Assembly (NCBI RefSeq): GCF_000224145.3 | Contig: NW_004190425.2 | Span: 38,070-102,069 of the forward strand | Length of the DNA stretch: 64,000 nt | Direction of reading: 5' to 3' | Source: Ciona intestinalis | Taxonomy: Eukaryota; Chordata; Ascidiacea; Phlebobranchia; Cionidae | Shown here: one piece after another, positions 45,801 through 57,680 of the stretch | Layout of the letters: every line of letters starts with the position of its first letter | Position numbering within the stretch: position 1 is the first letter of the stretch | The notes under the pieces: generated by a model | Seen by the model: the letters and a program-made list of their open reading frames with translations, nothing else | Database searches by the model: none | Told to the model about the DNA's origin: nothing | Position numbers and translations under genes: made by a program

Positions 45801-48800
45801 GTGCAAATGTATTGTGCGTCTTCTTCCACGCATGTTTCAACCACATTAATTCGTTTCATGATTTCTTCCCCGAGTCCGTACAGGCCACCAATTTCCTCCA
45901 GACAAACGTGATCACTGTAAATGCAATGAATATATGACACAGTATCCACAAACTTTAGAGGAGATTCGTTAGATTTATGTTATTGCCTATAGGTAGTAGC
46001 AACAGTTTAGTTTATCCCAAAAATCTGTCAATTTTTAAACCTCCTTATGAATGTTAGACTACACACCAATGCATCAGTTCGAACTCGAGCTGGTGGTTTT
46101 GGAGTCAATTTTATGGGCCAAAGTTACTTAGTCGGGTGTATCTAGTTACCAGCTCCGCACACTTAACTGGTTAAATGAAAACACGAGTGGTGGCCACGGC
46201 TGTAGAAGCAACACCATGACCTTTAAGGTCAAGTCACAGTTTCGCTGCGAAAATAGAATTTTAATAAACGTGGGAGCCAGTAGCAGATGATGGTTTTAAG
46301 TCAATTTTGACCACACGCGGTATCTGCTAATACTTTGTATGACATCGCTTTCTTTTGAAGCATAATCTTGTTAACCAATTATTTGCTTGCTCTTTTGCGA
46401 GAACTCGTTACACAAATAACCAATCTTCCACACAAGACATGGAACGAATTGATATTTTGCACTTTTGCGATATGAACAAAAGCTGTTGCGGGATTTTGCC
46501 CGACAGCAAGGCTTATAGCGAAAACTGGTAAGAGATTTATAACATTAAACCTAGTTAAGGGTTTTGTTTTATTTTGATTCAGAAATATAAGCCAAAACCT
46601 TAAATGTATTAACATAACACATAAGAATTGCAACCTCGGTGATTTAGAAATACTTTCGCAAATATACATACATTTAATCAATCATATTCGCTGCAAAGAT
46701 GAAAAAAATATTGGTAGCAACAGAAGAATTACATTACGTCATTGACTTACAATAACCCAGCACACCTTACACTGGCACGGGTTAAAAGCTTGTCGTTGTA
46801 TCGACAGCTGGATTATGAACATACATGCCAAAGTAAACAAAATTAATTTCGAGTAGCTTAATTTCTTACTAAGCAATAACCATAAGCTTATTTTAAACTT
46901 AACCATAAGCTTATTTTAAAACGGCTTTGTATTTTTTAGAGCCATTTTAATATTTCTATGATTTCAAGCGAAGTGGTTAGATGGTTAATAAATTAGGATC
47001 GATCCTTATGTCCGGTGGATGTAAACATATAGTACATATACATATACTTACGTGTATATTACAAAGTATACGTTGTACAACACCAAAAGTGGTACGAATG
47101 TGGAGATGTTAACATTAGATCAAATTATTTGCAAATTGAAAATCAAATTCATAAATTTTAACTGTTTGTTGTATTTTACAACTTTACAACTTTTCGGCCC
47201 ATTTGGTAGAAAACGAAAAACAATTAAAGAATTATTATAAAGACCGTATACCCATATATAACCACGACTCCCATAGACCGTTGGTAGTTCTTGAAAACAC
47301 ATCAAGATATTTGGATATTACGTACTAAAGATGTCCCATCTCCCCCACCGTACTATACATCTGGTTCTAATGACAGCCTTCGTTTGCATTTTTAACCGTT
47401 TGTTAATTACACTTAAAATGTTTTATTTACAAGAAGTAAATCGCAATTAAAAAGAAAATTGTTTTAAAGTTTGCAAATCTTTTTACCACATAGGACATTT
47501 AACGTGCACGTGACTTTAAATATTCTTAAAATTTGAACTAGACTTCACCACAAACTTCGATGTTTTTATTGGTTTATCGACTGAGAGTTAACGCAACAAG
47601 GTGAACGCGGTTTAGTGATTTGTTTGATGTCGATTTAAAACTGTCGACCACGAATTTAGCGAAGCAATGAGCCGAGACATTTTAAAGGCTCACTGTTAGC
47701 CTGCATGGTGGACAACCACAGCCTGCGGTATCCTTCCTCGCTGGTCGTAAGGGCTGTACCTACATTATAGTTTCGGCCCGTCAACCTAATACGTTTAGGT
47801 CGCGAAACCGTAGTTAAAACAAACAAAATATCAAATTTCTTAAGATGGTTTGTTCACAAAAGAAGGTGTTTGATAGTAACTATCAATCATTTCTTTGTTC
47901 GGTATTCGTGTGAAAGTTTCATTGAAAAATATTCAGACATTATCTTTCCAAGTTTAAATTAAAACGTCGAATTTGTGTGGCTCGTGTCAACAATAAGGCC
48001 ACGTTTTGAAACCTGCTTTGGTATTTTCTTTCATTACCATAGGAGACGTTTATATAAGAAAATTCGTACTAAGATCACAGAGGTAGATAACACGATCGGT
48101 TTTTGGCGTAATCGTTAAGATATTCCTTTTTGTGATTGATAGACATGAGAAAACATTTCGTCATTTTTTGCAAGAGCTTAATCCTATTCGTGTGCATAAC
48201 CCGTGGCTACGGTTGAGTGGTGTCGGGTTTTCATCTAAGACTTCGGGTATAGCTTCACACAGACCAACGTCTCAGGTTTGTTTATTTTTGTCCGTTTTTT
48301 GGTCATTATGACGATGGAATGCACACCATGCTGGACGATAAAGCACATATGAACAATATTAAGCGAGATAGCAAGAAATAACAAACATTTAAAACTTGAC
48401 ATTTGGTGTGCGAGAACTAAACCCTATGCTGTTGCGTAAACGTGGCATTAAACATAATTCGATCTGCACTACGTGGTTGCTTGGGGCTTTAAGATGCAAT
48501 GAATGCCGCAAGATGTACTTTCTTGCCAAAATATAAGACATAGCAAGCATAAAGACATCTTACTCGGTTGGGTTTGCATGGGTGGGCTTGGCAAAATTTG
48601 GGTGGTTTTATGCGGTTTTGTTCGAGCGAGGTAGCTTAGATATGGTCGATGATTGACGTGAGAAGCAATCAAACCTCCCGACGAAGAAATATGAACATCG
48701 GTGAATAAGTGTTGTGGACATACGAGCCAAGAAGGTTGATGAAATGTCATGGGACGATAGACTATACAAGTTCTGATATGAAGGCCGATTATGTGCCACA

Positions 48801-51800
48801 AATAAACCGCATTAGAATAATGGAAGGTTGTTTAAATAATCAAACAACAGTCATTGTTGCGACCACAAGGTTAACAACGGATGTCAAGTCCTTATGTCAG
48901 TACTTGAAATCGGGAAAAGCATTCTCTCCTAACACAAGCCATTGTTACATAAAATCATAGCGATTTACTTTTATTTGCTTCATAAAAAGGTGTTGTGACT
49001 CAGAAACGAAAAGTTAAATTTCACTTTAAATAATATAAGATAAGTAATAAACCGTTTGTCCTGTTGTGGGATAAATTCACAACTATTTATAAATATTCAA
49101 ACATCTACCGGATGTACAATGTTACATATGTGACGTCACAGTGGCGTTTGTTCGACATGGGGAACGTATTGAATATCATGCCGAATGTCCCACGTGAATA
49201 ACATATGTGTTGGCATGAATACGCACTTAAAGCATCAGCATAACTAAGATTGAAAATATAGAAAAACTTTCGGAAAATTGAAAATGTTTAATTTTGCAAC
49301 TGCGTGGAATGTTACGTCACAATTTGAAATTCTAAAGTTTTTAAGAAAGTTCACGCTCGAGCACTTATGACGTAAAATTATCCGGTTTGAAATTTGAAGA
49401 TGACAGGAATCGGTAAATCGCTTCAGTTTTTGCAACGAGCGCTTACACGCGAAAACAAAGCTCTGGTTGTCCGAGGTCGTCGGTTTAGTAAATATAAACA
49501 TCCTCACAGGCAACATTACCGTAAGGTAAAAGCACGACTGTGGCGTTGATAAATGTCGTTTTTTCCATAAAACTACGTGAATAAATGTCTTAATAGCAAA
49601 TTTTGGACGCAGTGAAACGTTCATTACATTTAACAAATCCTATTATTATTACACGTAAACTTGTTCATACCTGTAAACAAAATGATAGCGATCACGCTAT
49701 TTTAACTTAATAACTGTAATTAGTGGTGATGATATGACAAAGAGCCTAAATTTCAAAAAGATTAACTTCGGATATGGTTTGTGATTGTAGTATTCCGATC
49801 TACCAAGTACGAAATACGAGAGGAACTCTTACTTATTATATCCTAGCATGGGATATTGTGCCTGACGACTTGTTTGTCTGTGGTTCTTTTAAGTTTACCA
49901 AACAGAGATTAGCATTACTTGCAAATGTGCGGTTTTGGTTCGCGTAACCGCTTATGATTCATGTATAGTGTAAGTTTTCAACGATTATGGTTAACAACTT
50001 TAGACTGTAAAATTAAAGTAGTTTTATTTTATTGGTTTCAAAGCTACAACTAAAGATTCATTTTTGGGGTTTTAAAACATTGAGGTAGACCACCCATTAA
50101 ACTGACTGGTAATTTGTAATACGGCTAAGAACAAGTAGATCCTTATCTACCGACCTTTGTGTTTTGTTTGCACAGTTTGTTTCACAAATATACTTTATCC
50201 ACGTAAGAGCCTAAAGTCGCCCTCCACCCCCCCAAAAAACTAACGGTAATTGTGACGTAGAGGTGGTAACTTACATTTCTCACTGAAAATGACGTCATGC
50301 ATAGCCTGGTCAGCCCTTTTGGGTCGGCCTATCGCACCGATGACAAAACATAACGTCATGTTTAAGGTAAAACCAGCTCATCTATTTACCGCTACAGTAT
50401 AAAAGCTTTTTTAGTTAAAGCTATCAGAACATAAGCCGTTTAATCTAAAATAAACTAACGCATTGGTCAGTGTAGGTTATTATAGGGGCCTATAGGGTTT
50501 TATAACCATAACCGTAATACGTTGTAAATTACATACACAGAGTGTTAACTGTTTACAGTTTGTTAATGGGCTTAAAGATCCGTTGATTTAGCAGGAATTT
50601 ACTCAGAACCACAAATATCTGGTACGTGGTAAACACTTTGTAAATATTAACCGTAAGAGGTTGGTTTAAACTACTGTAGATTAGCGAAAAAGTCCGCAGA
50701 AGTTGCAAGAGACAAGGAAACCAAATTCTGTTTTAATGAGACAGAGCCTTAGATTGCTGTCACTGACTCATGGCTACGACCCTTCAACAATTTCACACCG
50801 ATTCATGTTCCCCACAGCTTTATGCTTGCTGTTGTTTCCCCTCTCTGTGAACAACCATGAGAGCTCAAGGAATTAAAAAAATAAACTTGGCTGGGTTCAA
50901 GCAGCAAATCGAGGTCGGCTGTGCTGCAAGGACACGGGTGTCGCCAGAAATATGATTACTTGGGCAAAGTTGACAGGAAATTATGTCTACCAAATTTCTC
51001 AGCCAAATGCGTTTGAATGGGTTAATTTAAGGGCACTTTCATTTTCGTTCAGTTCTTTTTTTTCATAAATTGCTTATGACTGCCGGTTGGAAGTCTGAGT
51101 TCTTTATTTCTGGCGTTGTCTGCATTAGTAACACGTCGTTGCTATTTTAGGTAGGATTGCCACTGCGGGAGGGTTATTAATAACCAACTGCCAACTTAGC
51201 GTCCAAATTTAATTTCTATTGATTTGTGGATTACTTTGAAAATCGACATTATGTCGAAACTGTTAACTCTTTATTGGCGCAATACTTATGAAGCGTTAGC
51301 ACATATGACATCAAATATACTACAGTGTTAGCAAATATGACGTCATATATACTTCGTGGGGGGTTCTCTAAGCTGCCGAGATTTACTGGCTTTTGATTGG
51401 CTCTCGCTTGTTTTATATCGAGTTAACGATTATTGATATTTCACTAGGTCAAATACGGTTTGTTTTCAAACAATGGATTTATGTTACGTCATAGTGGACA
51501 TAACGTTTAAGATTTATCGAAACATAATGTGCCTTTATTCACGTAATAACTCAATGCATTTGACACATTAACGTGGGAACAGTGGTCATCAAAAACATAT
51601 AGCAATTTCTTTCTTTTAAAAGCCAATTTTCCAACATTATATCTGTAAAAATAAACTCGACTTTTTTGCGAAGATGTTTAATGTCCTCACGTACGTTTCT
51701 TATTGTATTCCGGCTAATTTGGTTAAAAGTTGGAACATGTATTAGTCGATTTTTATTTTAATGTAATTGTAAACCTTGTCTAGGATTTTTATAGTTGGTA

Positions 51801-53367
51801 TTTATTCTCTAGCGAATGACAAACTCGTAACACGAATTTGTGCTTGTACGTCCTTGTACATGGTGTTGTAAAACTAGTACAGCGAACCACAAATAAGTAA
51901 AACTAAATTAGCCGACTTGTCTAAGTGGGGTTGGTTGTTCGGGCTTAGGTGATTATCTAATCAGAGGTTCGTCGCGCTTGAAAACGCACGTGCGAGCCAA
52001 CAGTATTTACACGCGGGTAGTCGTTGAAACACATTTGTTGTATCGAAACTTAACTGTGACATTTACATTACAGCTTTCGTGCAGACTGGAATGTTTACTG
52101 CCCACTTTCGTTTGCCTTGACACGTCGGATTAACCGACCCAGTTACTCTATGCTGATATAAAACCGTACAGCGCCTAAGTGCTCGCAATAAAACACAATA
52201 AATTGATAAAATGTTACTTACCCTTTCCACCATCGTACTTTATACCCAGATGTATCTCGACGGTTCGCTGTCGCCGTTTTATTTCCTGAAATATCGGCCT
52301 CATTTTCAGTCTCGTTTGTCGGCGTTTTAACAATTCGCACTTTGAATCCAGTGCCAATATTTGTCAAAAGCTGCCGTGCCTCGCTCACAGATGTGGTGCG
52401 AATTTTCAGCACGGCAGTGGACGATGGGTGTGTAGGGTTGTTAACCCTGGGGCCAACTGTGTCTTTAATAGTTTGTGATGTGTGTGGTTCGGTGGGCCGG
52501 GTCAGAACGCGACTGTTTGCCGCTTTGGATTTCGATGATAATTTGGTTTGCTTTGTTGTGTTATTGATAGGTGTGATTTTAAACCCAGGAGGAGCAACCA
52601 ATGTATTGAACCGTCGTCTGGGGGTCATCGGCGTCATTTCCACGGTTTGTTTTGGTTGTTGAATACGATTGGTGTTCACATCTCGTGTTGTTGGTCTTGG
52701 TCTATACTTTGATACGACAATTCTTGTCCGTTTTCTAAACGGTTTTCGCACCAAACTGTCAGAAACTGGTATGCCAAATCTCAAGGGATACGGAGACCGA
52801 ACTCTGCCGTACTTGCGCCGGGATAAGCGCGTAGGTTTGCCGCCAGCAGCGATGCTTTGGACCCGATGTCTTGCTTCAGCGTTGTCCGTAGTGAATTTAC
52901 GCCCCGGGACACTATTTCGTTGCACGAATGGCATGACGTGTTTGGTAGGATAAATCAGTTTTGGTGCATTGCTTGGTCTGTATGTTGCTGGCGAGTGGGG
53001 GGTAAGTAATTGATATCTATTGTTGCTATTTTTAGCTAAACGATGCACAGGAACTGACTGACGAGTTTGCAGTTGGGTTATCCCAGAAGTTGGAGAATAC
53101 CTTGTTACTGTAACTGCATCTTGATTCCCGAAAGTACTTATTGGTGACGGAAAAATATGCCTTCTTGAACTAGATATTCTATCCGGGGAATTGCAACGGA
53201 ACTTGACGGCCTGTTAGATGGTTTCTGGAATAGCTGTTGCTTCTTTGTTGATAGACTCTCGCTGACTTGACAAGCAGAAGTGTCACTAAAAGAACTGAAA
53301 CCACACTATAGCCACGCCAACTCAAACCACTGTGTTTGCTAGACGAGCCCATAACTTTGCGTTCCAT
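36809..53367 (-). CDS. EMI plus four-FAS1 secreted matrix protein (TGFBI/periostin type) with basic N-terminal region
   Basis: Exons in coding order: a first exon starting at ATG 53367 (3' edge uncertain), then 52222-53210, 45795-45914, 45378-45454, 44983-45135, 44541-44659, 43659-43866, 42049-42228, 41315-41470, 40655-40794, 38170-38466, 37521-37625, 37310-37448 and 36809-37029. From 53210 on they total 2904 nt (967 aa) in phase. The start gives a signal peptide (SVVSVLLVTLLLVKSA). About 330 residues rich in Arg, Pro and Thr follow. Then an EMI domain (HVCLEEI, ETCVEED, YICTE, YECCEGY) and four FAS1 domains: domain 1 FLTIFMPND to VVHFINDVI, domain 2 NLTLFAPTNQAF to NGVVHVIDSVL, domain 3 NFTLIAPVNKAF to NGVMLVVDKV, domain 4 DFTFFAPSNAAF to NGVIHAINNLL. 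This is the plan of TGFBI and periostin, secreted proteins that bind matrix and integrins. Those proteins lack the basic region. The join over the 6.3-kb intron rests on strand and phase only. Confidence 0.85.
37105..37260 (+). mobile_element. SINE fragment
   Basis: Contains 'acgcacagttgatgggttca', 'aggcttggcggtgctactat' and 'ctttgggcaagacgg', matching the B-box and central body of the SINE family. It lies in the last intron of the EMI-FAS1 gene. The plus-strand frame here is SINE sequence. Confidence 0.65.
37684..37850. mobile_element. Decayed short inverted-repeat element
   Basis: Starts near 'aaaacggagtaagatggaat' and contains the family interior ('agcaattgacaacgctcttt', 'ggtattctttgtttactatc'). 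The right end is not preserved. It is intronic in the EMI-FAS1 gene. Confidence 0.5.
38548..39566. mobile_element. Long inverted-repeat element, most intact copy
   Basis: A 1,019-bp element runs from 'tagtagggtgggaaaagatg' to 'gtcccatcttcccccattgt' plus 'acta'. It serves as the reference copy for the window, because it lacks the nested SINE seen at 4651 and the hAT-like insertion seen at 55248. There is no open frame longer than chance, so it is non-autonomous. It is intronic in the EMI-FAS1 gene (between the exons at 40655 and 38466). Confidence 0.8.
40861..40931 (-). tRNA. tRNA-Pro(CGG): tRNA-Pro (anticodon CGG)
   Basis: Read on the minus strand, 'ggctcgttggtctagcggta' opens the acceptor and D arm, the anticodon arm is tctcgc-TTCGGGT-gcgaga with anticodon CGG, and the T arm is 'cccgggttcaattcccgg'. 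A and B boxes are intact and there is no intron. The acceptor stem has one C-U mismatch at pair 5. It lies in an intron of the EMI-FAS1 gene, on the same strand, with its own internal promoter. Confidence 0.93.
44745..44875 (+). mobile_element. SINE 3' fragment
   Basis: Contains 'gctaactcgtaagctggcac', 'cagactcagtcgttttccgg' and 'aagcaagttactttcatt', the 3' half of the SINE family. It is intronic in the EMI-FAS1 gene. Confidence 0.6.
45176..45335. mobile_element. Short inverted-repeat element
   Basis: Ends 'tagtaggatggggtaaggac' and 'ttccatcttaccccacggta' are inverted copies. It lies between two exons of the EMI-FAS1 gene. Confidence 0.65.
45915..52221. other. Large intron of the EMI-FAS1 gene, nothing recognised
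   Basis: About 6.3 kb between the N-terminal exon and the first EMI exon. Open frames at 46379-46681, 48469-48801, 48709-48960 and 49244-49636 have no splice support, no recognisable motif and atypical composition. Small direct duplications occur near 46878-46922 and 51290-51350. An additional small exon could be hidden here. Three TGACGTCA palindromes (49131, 50290, 51338) fall inside. Confidence 0.5.
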
Positions 53368-53401
53368 CGATGCATTGCTTACCGCACTCTACCTTGAGCA
53401 T

Positions 53402-53408
53402 CTTTATA
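53402..53408 (-). promoter_or_regulatory. TATA box of the EMI-FAS1 gene
   Basis: On the minus strand TATAAAG lies about 35 bases upstream of the ATG at 53367. This predicts a very short leader, supports 53367 as the first exon, and argues against this being an internal frame. Confidence 0.5.
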
Positions 53409-53865
53409 CGAGAAGAGCTAAGGGCTGAGAAAAAGGCACAGGTGACAAAACTCATGGTTTGTAAGAGGATAAATCTTCGTTCGATATTTTTTAATTTGAA
53501 TAACCTGTCTGTATAATTCTACCAACACACAGAAATAGTTCAGCAATAAGTATGTATTTGACAACAAGAAACATATATTTTAAACTATTAAGTATTAAAG
53601 AACATATTATGTATATTTAAATGTTGATTTTCTATGGAAGTGCGATTAAATATTGATTTATGTGCGTGCTTTAACTTATTTCAATAAATACGTTATATGT
53701 TGAGCGTCGTATGTGATTTATATGTGTTTTATACACATATCGTTCATTTTCAACGCCATTGTGATGAATAATCAAAAGCGCAAGTTTTGGACAACCGTTA
53801 AAAACTATAAAGAAATGCGAATCTGTCCCGACTTTGATTATATACCTAATAAAACAACATAAGTC
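53409..53865. other. Upstream flank of EMI-FAS1 gene, nothing recognised
   Basis: AT-rich with no gene or repeat recognised before the hAT-like element. Confidence 0.45.
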
Positions 53866-53873
53866 GCCTACAC

Positions 53874-54178
53874 CAGTGCTCTTCAACCGGTGTGCACGGT
53901 GCACCCTAGGGTGTACCAAAATATTCCAGGGGTGCACCAGTGCAAAAGGGTATACAAGGGTGCATCACAAATGTTAACAATTTTTAGCAATAACATTTAG
54001 GTTTAAGCATTTTTAACAAATTTACCCTCTTTCCCATAGTTTTTTATATGATTTATATATCTTGCATCACTGGGATTTGCAAAACGTCATTAGTTTTACG
54101 TTAAAGCAATCATGGGTGCATAAGTTCGTCGCAACAACTTTTGGTGTTCACCAACCTAAAAAAGGTTGAAGAGTACTG
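53874..54178. mobile_element. hAT-like MITE, second family
   Basis: A 305-bp element runs from CAGTGCTCTTCAACCGGTGT to AAAGGTTGAAGAGTACTG. It is flanked by GCCTACAC and ACCTACAC (53866-53873 and 54179-54186; 7 of 8 identical). Inverted ends starting CAG and an 8-bp duplication are typical of hAT elements. Confidence 0.85.
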
Positions 54179-54874
54179 ACCTACACAAAAAAGAGTTGTA
54201 TAGTGTAACGACTCTCTTGCACTACCTATCGGACAACTGTGCATTTTAAAGGTTTCGTTTATCTTTGCATGGCAGGGTTACGTTAGGATAAATTCAAAAG
54301 GGGAGTAAAGTAAAAATTTTATAACAGGTGTTCGCAGATAGTCCGCCCATATTGCGAGTTATTTTATTCAGCAAACTGCCTAATCCAAGCATGCAGGTTA
54401 AGTGATTTTAAAACTGTTAATGTAATACATCTGACATTGTCAAAAGAAACGATTTTGAGCTTTATGAGGTATAATGTTTATAGTAATATTTCCAAATTCT
54501 AAACACACGATAGCTTTTGGGTGACATTACGAAGTAGTACTATCATTCCTTTATAAATTGACAACAATTCAAAAAATAAAAATAATAACATGAAACAATA
54601 CTGTACACTTTGAAAATCAATTTAAGCATCCTTTTCCTTTCCAAACCGCTATATGGTTTTAAACATGTTGCCTAATATATTATTGAATAAAAAATTGTAT
54701 ATAGTTTAAACGATAATGGGTAATTTTCGAACATCAATTCATAAATAATGTATCCTACAAAAGAATATTAAATTTTATAGTAGCGTGAAGGAAGATGAAA
54801 CACTTTGTTCCACGAGACTTTCTTTTAATTTTCTGTTTAAGGGCCCCGTATAATGATACTCAGAAATATAATGT
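54179..54874. other. Intergenic with repeat fragments
   Basis: Mostly fragments of the long inverted-repeat family (for example about 54470-54620 and 54777-54850). No gene is seen. Confidence 0.5.
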
Positions 54875-56183
54875 ACAATGGGGGAAGATGGGACACTTAA
54901 GCACATATTGCCAAATATTTCCAAAATCAAAATAGATGACGGTTTTTGGGTAATACCACGAATTAGTACTATCATTCCTTTATTAATTGACACCAATTTA
55001 ATAAAATATAATAAAACACATAAGGAGTTATTTATAGCGATCCGCACAACAGGTGAAATTTTACAAATTTGAAAACACACAGGATAAGATGGCACAGTTT
55101 AAAATCATTGTTAATTTTGACTGTTAAGTGTATTTATAAATAGGAATATACGTAAATATCACGAAATAATACTGTACGCTTTGAAAATTAGGTCTAAACA
55201 TTCTTTTTCTTGCCCTACTGCTATAGTTTTTAACACGTTACCTATATCAGTGCTCTTCAAGCGGTGTGCACGGTGCACCCTAGGGTGCACCAAAATATGC
55301 CTGGGGTGCACCAGTGCAGAAGGGTATACAAGGGTGCATCACAAACTTCAAAAATTTTCAGCAATAATATTCAGTTTTGAACATTTTTAATAAATTTAGC
55401 CACTTTTCTACAGTTTTTTTTATATGAATTTTATATCTTGCATCACTGCGAATTGCGAAACTAGTCTTTTCTTTAACTGCAAACCACATATTCCTAATGA
55501 TCTTGATTAGCGGTGCTTTTCGACTAAACAGGAACTTATTCTCGTACGCATTTCTCCTTGATGACGTCATTAGCTTTACGTTAAAGCAATCAGGGGTGCA
55601 TGAGTTCGTCACAACAACTTTAGGGGTCCACCAACCCCAAAAAGGTTGAAGAGCACTGACCTATATATATTATATTATTGCATAACATTTGGTATTGTTT
55701 GAACGACAATGGGTTATGTTCGAAAATCAATGGATAAATTTTGTATCCTACAAATGTATATGAACTTGTAATAAGAGAAAATTAATAATAACTATTGATA
55801 AAGTTTTTATTTTTGCTACAAATTGGGTATTACTACTCTATTTTTGGCACAAGCCACTTCTTATAAATTATCACATCATATTGACCCCTGCCTATTTTCT
55901 TCATGCTTAGGCTATATCTCAGTGTTTTTTTACAAAACTAAAACTAGTTTATGTGACAAAATCAAACTGTACGAAATATTCAAGGTTGTTTTATGAAGCT
56001 ATTTTACATATTTTTTTAATATTTAAAAACAGTAATCAGCTTTGACGGGCGTTTTATATAGTCATGATAATACTGTCGAATAATTCTGTATAACCTTATT
56101 TTCCTGATTATCATTAAATGGGGGTCCGTAAAAAGAAAATTAAAAAAGTCTCGTCTGACGAAGTGTCCCATCTTCCCCCACCC
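54875..56183. mobile_element. Long inverted-repeat element with nested hAT-like MITE
   Basis: Reverse-oriented copy of the element at 38548-39566, from 'tacaatgggggaagatggga' to 'tgtcccatcttcccccaccc'. A second element (55248-55658) interrupts it at 'gttacctatat', which is continuous in the reference copy. Confidence 0.8.
55248..55658. mobile_element. hAT-like MITE, second family, nested copy
   Basis: A 411-bp element runs from CAGTGCTCTTCAAGCGGTGT to AAAAGGTTGAAGAGCACTG, with perfect 8-bp direct repeats ACCTATAT at 55240-55247 and 55659-55666. It is longer than the copy at 53874 by an extra internal segment. The ends are almost perfect, suggesting recent mobility. Confidence 0.9.
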
Positions 56184-57305
56184 TTTGTTTCAGAATTGTT
56201 CGACAATATTACCACAACTTTATAGAGCGCGCGTCAAAGCAGATTACTGTTTAAATATTAAAAAGATTTGTTAAATAGAAACAGTATTCTTTGAACAGGT
56301 AAAAAATGCGAAATTGTAAAGTGCTAATTTTGGTTGCTTGCTAAATCATAGTAAAGTCGATGGAATATTGTAGTTTGCAAATGTGAACGATAAAACTATA
56401 ATTCCATAGCAAAAACTTGAATATTTCGTACAGTTTGAATTTGTCTCATAAAACTAGTTTTAGTTTTGTGAAAAAAAAAAAAAAATATATACAACATGAG
56501 GAAAGTAGGCAGGGGTAATATGACTTTACTTAAAGATAAAAACAACAAAAATATTGTTTTAGGTTATATATATAAAGGTTACATGGCAAAGAAAATGGCG
56601 CAGCCGGTTAGTTTTTTGAGTCATGTATTTTGATTTTGGAAATATGGGGCAACATGTGTTTAAGTGACCCATATTTTTCAAAAATTATCTTGTTACTATA
56701 TCAGTATACTAATAATATATATATTACATGTTTGAATAAACCCTGAGTTATAAATTATGGAACTGAAAGCAACCTTAAAGTTTAGCCGTAAGAAACTACA
56801 ATAGAGAAAGATGGAAAGTTATATTGACCCCTGTCCATTTCCTCGTGTTTATATATCTCATTTTTTACACAACCCATGGCCTACTTAAGATATCGTCCTT
56901 GTTGTATATCGTTAGTAAAGGCCATGACATTGCGTAGTTTTTGTGGGCCAAGACAAAAACTAAATCAAACTGTACGAAATATTAAAACTGTATACGAAAA
57001 GGTGAGTCTATGAGAAATTAGTTTAATCGTTTACACTCGCAAGCTACAAAATGTCATTGGCTAGCGGCTATACTATATGACTTAGCTATAGCATTCAAAA
57101 TTACCACCTTACTATTTCGCATTCGATATCTATTTAAAAAACTGTACATATTTAATATGTTTTTTTTTATATTTAACAACAGCTGTTAAATAATTCTGTA
57201 CACGTTTGATTATCATTAAATGGGGGATCCATAAAAGAAAAATTAAAAAAGTTTCGTCGACAAAGTGTTCCATCTTTCCCCAATCTACTATATAGGCCTA
57301 ATGAC
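56184..57305. other. Intergenic, fragments of inverted-repeat elements
   Basis: Further pieces of the long inverted-repeat family in both orientations (for example about 56200-56660 and 57170-57295). No gene is seen. Confidence 0.5.
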
Positions 57306-57440
57306 TGCCTTTTTCCGGCCACGCGGATTTCTTTCACTTTTAATGTAATTGGGTGATAAATTGGACAACCCATTAGTTACTACTGGGTTTGGGCAATTGC
57401 CATTAAGTGTATTGCCCAAGGACGCATAAGCCACGATTTT
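57306..57440 (-). mobile_element. SINE fragment, reverse orientation
   Basis: Contains 'ttggacaacccattagttac', 'gcaattgccattaagtgtat' and 'tgcccaaggacgcataagcc', the central SINE body in reverse. Confidence 0.65.
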
Positions 57441-57612
57441 CCTGCGTTAGAGGCGGATGCAGCAACAACTTATTTGCCACAGCGCCGGACAGCTTAAATA
57501 TAAAAATCTGTGCAGTATATAAAATTACCCATATTAAATTACTAAAACTTCACACATTAACCACCTTTAAAGCCCGTTTTTCCATTTTCGATACTGAAAA
57601 CAAATGACCCAT

Positions 57613-57680
57613 GTTGCGCCGTGGTATAGTGGTTAGCGCGCCTGCCTGTAACCCAGAGGTAATGGGTTCAAGTCCAAGTT
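57613..57680 (+). mobile_element. SINE head only
   Basis: The tRNA-like 5' part alone: 'gcgccgtggtatagtggtta', then 'gcgcgcctgcctgtaaccc' and 'aatgggttcaagtccaag'. Both promoter boxes are well kept, but the sequence does not fold into a full tRNA with a matching acceptor stem, so it is called a SINE head and not a tRNA gene. Confidence 0.6.

Noticed and set aside
48469..49636. Several 80-130-residue frames in the large intron
   Set aside because: They have no recognisable domain, no good splice sites and a composition unlike the neighbouring exons.
52342..52953. Plus-strand frames of about 100 residues opposite the basic N-terminal exon
   Set aside because: They are antisense shadows of the long minus-strand frame and lack splice or start support.
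57613..57680. tRNA gene
   Set aside because: The A and B boxes are present but no acceptor stem closes the fold, and the sequence equals the head of the SINE family.
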